Part shown: piece after piece, positions 1 to 10,700 of the stretch
How positions within the stretch are numbered: position 1 is the stretch's first letter
Layout: each line of letters opens with the position of its first letter
Assembly (NCBI GenBank): GCA_009869945.1
Contig: WIXG01000042.1
Span: forward strand, 186,001-250,000
Direction: 5' to 3'
Source: Mesaphorura yosii
Taxonomy: Eukaryota; Arthropoda; Collembola; Poduromorpha; Tullbergiidae
Length of the DNA: 64,000 bases
Notes under the pieces: model-generated
What the model saw: only the letters and a program-made list of their open reading frames with translations
Database searches by the model: none
Told to the model about the DNA's origin: nothing
Translations under genes and position numbers: made by a program

Positions 1-96
1 GTATTTTGCCGTCGTTGTGGCACACGACGACAAAGCAATGGAAAGCACAAGAATGAGGCCTACCAGCAAAGTGATGCATTGCGGTGGGACTCTCAT
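1..96 (-). CDS. Start of a secreted protein, cut by the window edge
   Basis: The minus strand reads from an ATG at 96 and stays open to base 1, giving 32 codons. The peptide starts MRVPPQ and continues into a hydrophobic run rich in Leu, Val and Ile, followed by SSCATTTAKY. This is a typical N-terminal signal peptide, with likely cleavage near the Ser/Cys/Ala stretch. A TATA-like sequence lies upstream at about 172-181. The rest of the protein is outside the window, so no family can be named. That this is a real first exon is supported by the signal peptide and promoter together; the ORF alone is too short to prove it. Confidence 0.55.
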   Translation of the reverse strand, partial: MRVPPQCITLLVGLILVLSIALSSCATTTAKY

Positions 97-1175
97 GTTG
101 CGGCGACTGACTAGTGCGTACAATGGCAACTGATAAAACAATGAATGCTTACTTCCTGTGAAATGCGAGCTTTATTTATAACCGTGACCTATGTCACTGC
201 CACCTGCCCGAATTGTACGAGATGAGGTTTACATTTTGTGGGATGCTCATTCATAAAACAGGACCTCCTAAGATGGCAAGGTGAAATGGGGTTTTGAGAC
301 AGACGAAGTCAAGTCTAAAAATATGTGTCGCCAACGAAAGAAGGTTTGGGAAGTAATTAAATTCTTGTTGATAAATGAAACGACATGAAATAAATATTGA
401 TACACGAAATATTGGCTTCTTCGTCGTATTGCAGTACAGCATCAGCGTATTAATTGGCCTTTGACTTTCAGGCATACTGATTTTGACACTTACCTGTTAC
501 TCAATTAGTCACTATTCAAATAGTCATAAAATCATCAACAACAGTTAAAGACCTTAATTTTATTGAGAGGTGCGTGCATGTGTGAGAATAATGTCAATTG
601 TCTCACATTCGCATTTGCAGTTGCAGGACGGATTCGCCGACTCGTGCTGCAATGCCTTGTGTCATGAATGAGCAACTTTGAACTCCTTGCTTGGAAGAAA
701 GCGAGCTAAATTAACAGGAAATCCTACAACCTACAAAGTACATACTCGTTTGTAAGTCAGTGGTGCCAATAATAGAAATTCAGTGCTGCCAGCAGTTGAA
801 ATGAAATCATTTCGCATTAATTGCATTTACAAACAACGATTAACATTGCTAATCACTTCTTAACTGTTTATTAAAATGGCCTACAACGGACATCTTAAAT
901 GCAAGCAATTACATGATTAATTTTGACCGAATCTGAACTTGACATTTGACAGACTCGAATGAGACGCAGGTTGAGCAGTGTTGATGGCTATTTGAAGTCA
1001 AAACCCAATAGTTTATCAAACCAGCCATTGTCGTGTACGTTGCTTGAAATACTTTGACGTTTGTTCAATTTTCTATAAACCTTTGTGGTATGCCTGGCAA
1101 TAACAAAGTGTTTCAGAGGGCTTCTGTCGAGTCATTGAAGTAAACATTTCAATTCAGGGTGTTGGGGCAAGACCG
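97..1175. other. Intergenic stretch, about 1.1 kb
   Basis: Apart from the TATA-like element near its left end I see no supported gene. The open frame at 251-475 on the minus strand has no recognisable domain or splice context. The 3' end of the DM4/DM12 gene lies just to the right. Confidence 0.5.
172..181 (-). promoter_or_regulatory. TATA box for the left-edge secreted gene
   Basis: On the minus strand the sequence reads TATAAATAAA, about 75-85 bases before the ATG at 96. A TCAGT initiator-like motif occurs near 129-133, somewhat farther downstream than the usual 30 bases. The assignment rests on position and consensus only. Confidence 0.4.
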
Positions 1176-2093
1176 TCACATATTTTGGAAGTCCATAAAT
1201 GATGACAGAATATACTGGAAGGTCGTTCTTGTCATTGTTGTCAGATCGTTCGTACAACCATTGAACATCTTTGAACACGCACTTTGATCTCGTAGGCCAA
1301 TTACTATTGCTTTCTTGTACTCATCACTGACTCCTGCCACTCTCTTGCTACGAACATAAAAGGGCAATATTCAAAAGTAAGAATTTTGCATGTAATACGA
1401 TTTAGGCATTACGATTTGGGCATGTTTTACTATTTACCTTAACAAATGATAAATTCTCAGAACAGTTTCTGGTGTGAATGACAGGAATCCGTGTGCATGG
1501 CATGCTAAAAGTAGACGACAGGCTCTGTCTTGATTCGGAATAAATGAAAATATGCTTTGTTGGAAGTTCGGAGGCAGAACTTCGTCATGCGACTGGAACT
1601 GATGGAATTGCTGCCCAATCGTTGCATTCTCAAACATTTGGAAGGCTTCCCAATTCGGGGTAGATTCCAGTCCAGGAAATGATGCGTAACTGAAGCCACG
1701 TCGTTTCCTCCTTCTTGTCTCGTCCCAGCCCCAATAGTACCAGACAGGATCTTTGACTGCGTCATGAATGTAGTAGTTGCGCGATGGATAACCAAATATG
1801 TACGAGACTGGACTGATCAGCAGGCCAAAGAACATGATCAGGGCAAGTCCTGCAGTCAAGATGAGTGACAAAGGCCCGGCTAGCGGAGCTCGCAGCGTAT
1901 TTGAAATGTCATACGGCAAGGAGAAAATGAAGCCAATATTCAGCGGTTCAGTGTTTCGAAGCACGGTTGAATTTACTGGTTTGTAAAAGTGAACACACAA
2001 CAATGCGATTGCCAAAGCGCACACAAAAGACTTGCGTCTTAAACTCACGGAGGACATTTTCATTCGCACAATATTCAGTGACAGTGACCACAT
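1176..2093 (-). CDS. DM4/DM12 family protein
   Basis: Two exons, complement(1176..1347, 1438..2093), give 275 residues if the first ATG (2093) is used. An inner ATG at 2057, starting MSSVSLRRKS, would place a signal peptide directly at the N-terminus and is equally likely. A hydrophobic leader is followed by a second hydrophobic segment (LILTAGLALIMFFGLLISP) and a basic RRRKRRG stretch. The C-terminal half matches the arthropod DM4/DM12 domain: an ACRLLLACHAHG block on exon 1, then exon 2 with the YKKAIVIGLRDQSAC and FNGC cysteines. The donor is AG|GTAAAT and the acceptor TTCGTAG|C, joined in frame to give S-K-R. Function of the family is unknown; members are secreted or membrane-anchored. 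Cysteine spacing supports the call well, the exact start less so. Confidence 0.75.
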
Positions 2094-2898
2094 TACGCCT
2101 GCGAAATAGGAACTGAAGCACAGGTTTCGAACAGTGGTCTCCGTTTACCATCGGCAGTGATCTTGATTATTTTTAGAATGCTTAATGATACAAATGTCAA
2201 GTCCATGGCTAAAAGCTGAACGGGGTCCTTCACCTTACGCTGGTACTGTTAGAAATCTCAGACTTGGAACAACTGCTGCTATTGACATTAGATCGAAATA
2301 GCGAAAGATTGAGCATTGGAAGGAAACATAAAATGATGGCGAGAATTCAGTGGTGCAGCCGAGCAGCTTCCATTTCAAACTCCCAAGAACTCGTTGCCAA
2401 AAGCCAATCTCAGCGAGCAGCAACACAGCAGAAAACAACAGTAGACAGTAGTGTCTCAAAGCGAGTCTCAATACACCCCGCCCAAAGAAAACCCCAAACA
2501 CATAAACACACGTCGCAAGATTTTTGCAAAAGTAAAAAATCGTCAAAGTTTTATTTAACGTCAGGCAATTCATACCGTAAAATTGAACACAGTCCAAATT
2601 CAGATTCAGATAGTGAGTGATAACACTGACGACTTAATTACGCATTTTGTACATTGCTTCTAGTCCAAGGAATTCTAAGCTGTCACAGAAGAGCTGAATG
2701 TTAAATGCTGGGTTGGCTGGACTGGTCAACGGGTCACGAACTGGTTAACCGTAGATTCTAAAAGCAACAAATAGAACCAGCGGTGGATTACTGAATAGCT
2801 AAGAACTTTGTCATTGGGTCCAAGAATAGCGTTGGCTTCTGACCACTCAGTCGTTAAATGACACATGATAATTGATAATCAAAACTTGTACAATTTGC
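2094..2898. other. Intergenic stretch, about 0.8 kb
   Basis: Both strands stay open between about 2235 and 2620. The plus-strand frame (118 codons, ending in SDSDSE) is rich in Ser, Gln and Lys, but no domain, splice site or promoter decides whether either frame is translated. I do not call a gene here. Confidence 0.4.
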
Positions 2899-3236
2899 TT
2901 ACCCGCCGCCACCGCTAAGGGATTGAGACTGAGCCTGTGCTTGAGCCGCCGAACCGCTGTATCCGTTGTAGCCACCGTATCCGGGATACCCGTAACCGCC
3001 GAAGTACTGACGCGCAACTCGGACTCTCGGTGGCATGTGGACGTTGACATTCTCATCTGAAATACAGAGCAGAGGGGAGTATTAGAAAAGTTGAGATACA
3101 AACAGAAATCGGCGCCAATTTCAGACCCGACCGATGTCAACGATTGTCGTGATTCGTAGAGCTTACCCATTTCAGCGAAGCAAGCGACGATCAAAACTGC
3201 AGCGATCAGGGCAAACAGAAACACCTTGGAGTACAT
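2899..3236 (-). CDS. Small secreted Gly/Tyr-rich peptide
   Basis: Two exons, complement(2899..3056, 3167..3236), give 75 residues. Exon 1 encodes a clean signal peptide (MYSKVFLFALIAAVLIVACFA). The donor is G|GTAAGC and the acceptor ATTTCAG, joining in frame as M-D-E-N. The mature part has a short polar region ending RVRVAR, then a Gly/Tyr-rich block around YFGGYGYPGYGGYNGYSG, a Gln/Ala/Ser block and four glycines before TAA. Gly/Tyr-rich secreted peptides of this size occur among arthropod cuticle, silk-like and antimicrobial peptides; the sequence does not decide between them. The stop codon overlaps another good donor sequence (GG|GTAAGC at 2902-2897), so a spliced longer form is possible. 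A TATA box lies about 140 bases upstream. Confidence 0.75.
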
Positions 3237-3370
3237 GTTGTAAAAGTAGAAATGGATCGACGTCTCGAAAGAGTAAAAGATTGGAAAACGTGAACAGAAT
3301 CTGACTGACTACTTGTGTCTTGAGCAAGATCAAAAGAATGACTGTGATGTCAACCTGGAACTGAGCTGGC

Positions 3371-3378
3371 CTTTTATA
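3371..3378 (-). promoter_or_regulatory. TATA box of the Gly/Tyr-rich peptide gene
   Basis: The minus strand reads TATAAAAG here, a near-perfect TATA box, in the right direction for the gene starting at 3236. CACAGT and TCATT initiator-like motifs lie about 30-40 bases downstream. This suggests a sharply initiated, tissue- or stage-restricted promoter. Confidence 0.6.
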
Positions 3379-4533
3379 CTCACGCGAAAATCAAACCGGA
3401 CAAACCCACGCAAGCAAAGAAAATCTAATTTTAAATCCTTACTATTGAAACGTTTTTTCCAGACTAAAAAGGTTGGACTTTGAGAAACTCAAAAACCAAA
3501 TGACTCATGTAAGGTCTTAAAAACGTACACGACGACAGTTTTTGACCAAACGTCTTCCTATTTCTGGTTTGGGTTTCCGTAACTTTTTATGCCCCTTTCT
3601 CTTTCTTAACATACATACCTCTCGTTGAAGGAGTTATCATCTGACACAGTGGGGAGCTATTTTAAAGTTTGGAGTTTCCATTTTCTTCGAAATTTACATT
3701 TTAGCCAGATTACCGTTAAAAACGGTGAGTCGGTCATACAATCATCGACTTGATCAATGCATCATGTAAGCATTGATGCGTATTTGCATTTTAGTGTGAT
3801 GAATAATTTCTCCGCGAGGTTAATTTGCCTATCGGTTACTTCAGCAAAGTAAATATTTACGATGTGGACTCATTGTAAGGACATGGACGATGATCAGCGT
3901 ACTCCTGCAACGTCAATAAATTGCAAAACAGGGATGGACATGAAATCACTAAATTTGTTTGTAGCAAGGCGCAGAATTTTTGCACTCATGCACCATCATG
4001 TTCAATTGTCGTCATCGTTTGTGGAAAGCTTTTAACTCAAACACTAGATGAAACATGCTAACTGATAAGGACACTTTTTTCGCGTCGGTGCAAAGCGATC
4101 ACAAGAAAACTCACTTGACATTTTGCCTATTTTGTACAATTTACTACGTTTTTACGTGGATTGTATGTGCTAATTTCTGCTTCACAACAACGCAGGATTC
4201 AATTACGGGGCAAACCGTTAATTGAAATTCCGTGTCGATGGCTCTTGTCCATGCAAAAGGCATTTACCTACCCCAAACCACGCGACGATGAATGGTGCGA
4301 TGAATCCGGCTGATGTGATCGATTATCAATTATTACAGCGTCTACTTCGGCCTCAACCTTCGACGACGACGATTTCGTAATGACAAGCTTATAAATAGAT
4401 GCGCAATGACTGTAAATCGTGTAAATTGAATTTATTTATTGTAAACTGTGCTGTACTAAATTGAGCTCGAGTTTTCTTCTCTCCGATCTATGCTCATACA
4501 TTTTGACTAAACAAGTCACGTTAAAGAGGAAAA
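3379..4533. other. Intergenic stretch between divergent genes
   Basis: About 1.1 kb of A/T-rich sequence lies between the promoter of the Gly/Tyr-rich peptide gene (minus) and the CBM14 gene (plus). I see no ORF, RNA gene or repeat that can be supported. Confidence 0.5.
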
Positions 4534-5314
4534 ATGGCAGGTAATATCAGCGCATGGCACATGGAACTTTATTGGATGCCTTATCTTGAGGTACGCTTTC
4601 TTCTTGTCAGGTTCTACCTTAACTTTGCCAATCGCCGCCGTCATGTTTCTTGCGGTTATTGGAAAACCCGCGGCTAGCAGCCCAATTACAAAAGCAATTC
4701 AGTTCTCTTCGGTTATGGACTCGGGTTCAAGGAAGGTGGAAATCAACTGCAAAAACAGCGTTAAACACGTCACCATTGACGAATCTGGCTCGAAAGACTT
4801 GAGCTGTCCAGTCAGTTCGGACTACTGGCTGAAGCATTTGATTCTACTCCCAGAGCAGCAGACCACGCTGGAGTTTGTCCCAGGTTATGCGCTCCAAGAA
4901 GCGGCGGACTGGTGCTGGAGCTGTGACTTCGACTGGGGAAGCCATATGGTACCGGAAATGCTCATATTTCCCAACCATACCGCGATTGAGTCACCTTGGA
5001 CAAATGAGGACGACTCTTTGCTGTTTCAAGTTCGCCCGACCGGGATTTATCAACGAGTAAGATACGGGCAAGACAACGAGTTCGAGATGTACGTTTTGGC
5101 GGGGAAATGGGTGCCAAAAGACGAATTCCAGTGCACACAGGCGGGGAAATTCCGGGATCCATACGAATGTAACAAATTTCATGTTTGCGAAGCTCTCGGC
5201 ACTGGATTCGTGCATAATAAGTTCACGTGTCCAGAAGCTGCGACTGTTTACTGCGAAGAGACGGACACATGCGGCTACGAGTTTGAGTGCCCATGCCTTT
5301 CGGTCCATATATGA
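4534..5314 (+). CDS. Secreted protein with C-terminal chitin-binding type-2 domain
   Basis: A seven-base first coding exon (ATGGCAG, 4534-4540) joins after a 70-base intron to 4611..5314, giving 236 residues. The donor is G|GTAATA and the acceptor TTGTCAG. The N-terminus is hydrophobic (LTLPIAAVMFLAVIG), as expected for a signal peptide. The last ~55 residues carry the peritrophin-A/CBM14 cysteine pattern: FQC, YEC, HVC, FTC, YC and DTC with aromatic residues between. The central 120 residues are not recognised and include a short WCWSCDFDW patch. Starting instead at the in-frame ATG at 4586 without splicing would give a poorer leader. The protein probably acts outside the cell on chitin in cuticle or gut lining. 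A poly(A) signal AATAAA occurs near 5402. Confidence 0.75.
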
Positions 5315-5411
5315 ATTATTTGCTCGGACCTAGGTTCGATCATCGTTGCCCTTTCGCCATGCAAATCATTATGTCAAACGATTCTTTTCACTTTCTGTTA
5401 TAATAAATCAT

Positions 5412-6484
5412 TTACTTCATTGCAAATGAGCAAGAGCTTGGACCGTGACTCACTGCTGCTTTCAAAATGTTAATAGCAAGTAGCGCAATTGTTAGTGACT
5501 GCAAAACTTTTTGAAAGCGTCCGAGACTTCCGCTGCCTAAACAGGGCCGTTCATTTTCAAGACACTCGCACTTGTAATCTTGATTGCAGAACGCGTTGGG
5601 CACGCTGCAAGTTATTAAAAGAAATAATTATTAGATAAATCTATTTGTATTGCGGCGATTTGCATTTTATTCTCCGTGATCAATTACCATTTTGCTCCAC
5701 TGAACTCATCACAGACTCTGTCTATTTTCGTTCTGCATCTCAGTTCGGAGACTGGTGGTGATACTGAGTCAATTGCGTATTCTTCCCAGCATTCACATTT
5801 TCCCGTGGCCTCTCCGCATTGAAGAAGGGGATGCCCAGTGCACTGAACACACAAAGTCTGGAAGAACGTATGAAAAGCTTCTTCGTTCTTGCTCTGATGA
5901 TACTTGACGCTCAGATTGGAAACCGCGTCACGAAAATGCTGTCCGGCTAATTCTCCTTTCTCGAGGAAGTAATCGAGGATTGGTTTCCGCAACTCTGACC
6001 AACTCGCATAGTTGCACGCGTCCCCGAGAACGGCTGCGCGGCCACCCACTTTGGCGTCATTATTTTGGCATTGATCCACAGTTGCGTCCGCTCGATGCGT
6101 GCCTGAACCAAAGTTCTCGACGGCTTGGCGCAGTTCCTGTGCAGCGTCACCTCCCTAAAATGATTTGATTCACATTTTACGAAGCTGAACCGCACTAGAC
6201 TAAAGGCTCGTGTGTGTACGTACATGAGTTGCATTATGCATGGCTCGATGAGTGAGAACAATGAAGTCCGTCGATGCAAACAAACGTTGCATGTGATAAT
6301 TTCTGGATTCCTCCTCATTCTTAGCCAATGGTTCCTCGGCATGGCGTGCACTGAAGTCTGTCATCACTTCCTTAAGGACGTCTCGCACATCAACAGTGAG
6401 AGTCTGCAGGCCGTTGTCTGAAGCCAGTGACATGTTGCACAGGCAGATAATGAGGTTGAATAAGACAACGGATGATGGTTTCAT
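5412..6484 (-). CDS. Secreted cysteine-rich protein with EB-like region
   Basis: Three exons, complement(5412..5604, 5688..6154, 6224..6484), sum to 921 bases and 306 residues. A signal peptide starts MKPSSVVLFNLIICLCNMSLA. The middle is polar and helical. The last third carries closely spaced cysteines (CVQC, LQCGEATGKCECW, RCRTKIDRVC, CVPNAFCNQDYKCEC) in the manner of EB modules or short EGF-like units. After PCLGSGSLG comes a hydrophobic segment (VLQSLTIALLAINILKAAV) and a short tail, so the C-terminus may be a membrane anchor or a GPI signal. Splices are phase-consistent. I do not recognise an orthologue. The gene at 50264-50862 has a similar plan. Confidence 0.7.
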
Positions 6485-7712
6485 TCTTGATCATATCAAG
6501 CTTTCGAAAGGAAAATCAAACTTCATGGCAAGCATGATCAGACTAGCACATCTTATGAGCAATGAGACGCAAGTGGAAGTGAAAGCGTGTAAGTCAGAAT
6601 GACTTACCCTGCTGAGAAATTCCACCTGATGAAAACCTGTAAGACTATTGGCCGTGCATTCCCATCAAAACATATCATCACACACGAGGCTTAATTTATT
6701 AAAATTTGAACTGGTCGATTGCTTCCGCGTTCGATGTGAGCTACATTCTGGAGATACAAATTCATGGAAAATATTCTCTGTCTCCCTTCTCAACCCCTTT
6801 AAATCGGGCTCTTCGGTTACACATTTATAACTGCTTTGCTCGATGAAACGCAAGGAAGCAAGTTCGTTATGAACGGTGATATAACAAAAGTGGCCCTTAA
6901 GAAATAGTACAACAAAGTGGCAATTCTCAAGTATGAAGGGTAGATTGCTTCCTCCGCTGCCACCTGAGCTTCACAGCTGGTTAAGAGTTTCCATTAATGA
7001 CCAGGGAGAGTACGATTTAACGAATGCTGCGTATTTCTACATGTTCAAGTCTGTTGAACTTACAAGAAATACCCACGTGAATTGTCGCAACCCCTGCAGC
7101 CTGAGACTATGGGCTGTGCTTTTTTTGTGCGGTTTTAACACTGCCACATCTGATATGCGGTGTTCTTTAAATGCTTCCTGCGCGCTGTCAGCGATCGTAT
7201 AAAGTGAGCAGCGACCGACTCGACAATTAACATATTTGCATCTGAATTTGTGCATCACTCACGACCTGTTTTTAAATTATATTCCGTTATCCACACACAC
7301 AGAATTGCGAATCCATAAGCACATAAGATGTGCTAATAACCAAATTGAAATTTCAGGAAGGAAAGAGTCTCTCCGAAGCCGTGACTGTGGATGATTGCAA
7401 GTATCCAATCCAAGTGCCAATGCATTGCTATGGTGGACTAATAACGTCCGAACTCGAGTATAACCTTTGTCATTTATTCATAGCAAGTAATGATAACTCA
7501 AGTAACTCCAAACCATAAAATAAATGCAATTAAAAATAGCATGTCATAAACTTTACCTTGTACCATGAGTTCAGTAAAAGTAACTTATATAACCTAAAGT
7601 ACAGCCTAATTCTAATACTGACAAGCATTATAATTGCAACATGAACCCCATGGATGGCTGGAAGGAGAACATGCCCATCGAATTGCTTTAGACTTTAGAC
7701 AATAATCATTCA
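6485..7712. other. Intergenic stretch, about 1.2 kb
   Basis: A plus-strand TATA-like GTATAAAG occurs near 7197, and a possible acceptor (AATTTCAG) near 7357 leads into an open frame of about 50 codons ending at 7518. No start codon or domain ties these together. I regard a small gene here as possible but unsupported. Confidence 0.35.
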
Positions 7713-10700
7713 TCAATACGGACCAGGCTGCTGATTCTGATTATAATGCATGGAATTGGGGCCTCTCATGCCCATATTTCCCATCCCTGGTTGCTGTTGC
7801 TGCATGTGTTGCTGTTGTAACTGTTGTTGGAGTTGCTGCTGTTGAATTCCCATGCCCATTTGACGGAACCGCTGAGGATTATTTGGTCCCATCATGCCGG
7901 CTTGGCCCATTTGCCCTTGCATTGGTCCCATTTGATTCATTTGACTCTGCTGCATCTGGCCCGGGTTTTGCATCTGCTGCTGTCCTTGGCTCATTTGTGG
8001 CAGTTGGTTTGGTTGACCAGGACGAGTCATTTGTCTGGGGTAACCTGCCATCGGACCAGGCATCCCTGGCTGCTGTCCCTGAATAAATGGTGCCCCTTGG
8101 CGAGGTTGATTCGGACGCACACCAGGGCCAGGTTGTCCTCCGAAGTTCATGTCACCCACCTGACTGCGTGGACCCATCTGTCCCATATTTGGTGGCTGAG
8201 AGGTCATCATGCTTCCACCACTTCCTTGGTTTGGCATGTTTATGTTTTGCTGATTGAAATTGTAACCTTGACTCATGCCTGTAATACAAATGAAAATGAT
8301 TTAAATTTGATGTCTCGAAAATATAACCGTTCAGAAGGTAAAGGACAAGGATTATGACCTGGATTTTGCTGCTGTCCCTGGAACATAGTATTCTGATTGG
8401 GTGGAGCACCGGTGAAGTTTTGAGTCTGCATAGGTTGTTGTCCCGGCTGAGGCGCTGCCGCTCTCAATTGCTGTCTGAGTATTTGTTGTCTTGGACCAGG
8501 AGATGGTCCTTGAGGAAATTGCTGGAACTGATTCGATCCACCAGATGGAGCCCCAGGATTTCTGCCTCGCAGCATTTGATGAAGAGCAGCCTTGGAACTT
8601 TGATTCTGACGTGTCCCGGCTCCTGTAAGCGAACAGTTCAAGCCTGAAAACGGTTTCCAAAAGAAATGCTACACCCTTTCAATACCTTGCACTTGATGTT
8701 GAGGAAAGAATGGTTGTTGAGGCTGTTGCGGCTGCTGTTGGCCATCATACCACTGCGGTGGAGGGCCCGGCCGCTGCCCGTAGCTGGGAGGCGGAGGTTT
8801 AGATCCGGGAGGAATTTGGTTAGGTGGTACATTGTATTGACCAGGCTAAAATAATATCAACAAATTTAAGTCCAAGCGCCTAATGTGTTAGTTTCTTGTT
8901 TATTTCAAGATCGCCGTTTATTTACCTGCACAGGGTTTGGAATGGTTGGAGGTGGTGGCTGACTGACTTGTGCTGCTGCTGCTGCCGCCGCCGCGGCTTG
9001 CTGCTGTTGTTGCTGCGCAAGTTGAGCTTTTGTGAGCCTTTTCTTTCTTGGAGCTTTAGGCTTCGGAGGCTTGGAAATTGCCCCACGTGGACTCTGGTCA
9101 GACATGGGCGTATCTGGCTTTAGCATCAGCTCTTCCTTAATATGCAACTCTGGTTTCATGTCCATCTCCTCCATTGGAAGGGGAACCGGCTCAAGAAAAT
9201 TTGAAGATGGTTTGACCATGTTGTGAGTATGGAATTTGTTTAGTCTATGAGCCTCTTCGTATCGTAAAGGCTTCCTGTCCATTTTAACTGCCCCGAACCA
9301 ACTCCACGACAGAGGGGCGGGATTTCTCTGACCCTCAATTAATTCCCAGGGGCTGACGCGTTGTTTCTCCCACACTTGCAAACCCTGAAGATATTTCCAA
9401 TTTTTAATTATCCTGTGAGAATTGCTTTACAGCTCTCACCAGCTATTACAACTTTTCTTACCGGTTTCTTGTCGACAAATTCGAATGACTGCACTCGATT
9501 GCCCTTCGAGTCGACGATTGTTGAGGTCGGCTGTGTGACAATTACTTCTACCTGCACTTTGGAGAATGGCAGCAGCTGACGCAAAGGCACCACAGAAGGA
9601 GAGTTTCTGTCAGAGAGTTCCTTCTTCAGCTTTTTGATTAAATTCAAGTTTTGCTTTCTCATCTCTTCAACTCGTTCACCAGATTCCGTTATTTGTGTGG
9701 AGTGCACGAGACATGTGACCATATCCACAATTGTCAAAAACACATCGCTGTTCAAAAGTAAGATATGTCAGCATCCGCAGTCTAAGATGTTTTACTGATT
9801 TAGAAAAATTCTTACTTATTGTTATTGAGATCGACAACCAAGTGCGTGACAAGCTGAGTCAGAACAACCGCCCACTCCGCTGTGGTTTGGGGACTTCGTT
9901 GGACTACTTCGAACATTGCACCAACCAACGAGAGGCGTAGTCGCAATGCATCTCTAAGAACTTGAGCCTTTCCTTCCGAGTCCTAAGAAATGTTTCACTT
10001 TTTTATATTTCCGTGTCTTCGCCCTGGTTTGGTGAGAGTTGTTTTGTTATAGCTTACCGCTTCTTTAGCATGTTGAAGGAGCTGAGTGAATTGTGCCATG
10101 AGACTTTGAAGCAGAGTTTCCCTTTGCTCGTCTTGTCCTTTGAGACAAGTCAAAATTAAAGCAAGAAATGGCAAATGAGCGGTAAGTCCGGGAGGAGAGT
10201 CCGGCCTTGGTGGATTTTTGGGCCATAAAGTGCTCTCTAAAACATTTCCTGCAATATTTTTGTTGTATGTAAGCTTAAATTGTTATCAAACACTTCAGTA
10301 CATGAGCAGCAGTACGAACAGACCTGCGTGACGAAGAACTCTTCCCTGGACAGAAGGTGGAAGTTTTGCGATGACAGGTGCTATCAGCCACGCTGATGCA
10401 GAATTCAACTGCTTTCTGCTCTTGCCTTCAGGATTCGGAGGGCTCAAGCCGCGATTTGCATACCCCATAACGGAAGGTGGCGTCTTTATATTTTGATCTT
10501 GAGGCTTTTTTCCGGATCGTGGACTTTTACCCGGAGCAGGCGATGGCGCAGCCAGAGATGGAGCGTACTCTTGGCCAGGATCTTCCGCCAAGTGAAAGAC
10601 TTCTAATGCCGCTCGAGCAACTATATCCAACCATCCTTGATGCTCACCGGGACTTGCCACTAACTGCTTGTTCTGCAGACTCAGGGTTAGAAGAGCTTCG

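Noticed and set aside
2264..2620. 118-codon plus-strand frame, Ser/Gln/Lys-rich, ending SDSDSE
   Set aside because: The opposite strand is equally open, and there is no domain, splice or promoter evidence.
7713..8100. CAG/CAA runs as a possible unstable repeat
   Set aside because: Gln-rich C-terminal tails are normal for MED12, and the runs here are short and interrupted.
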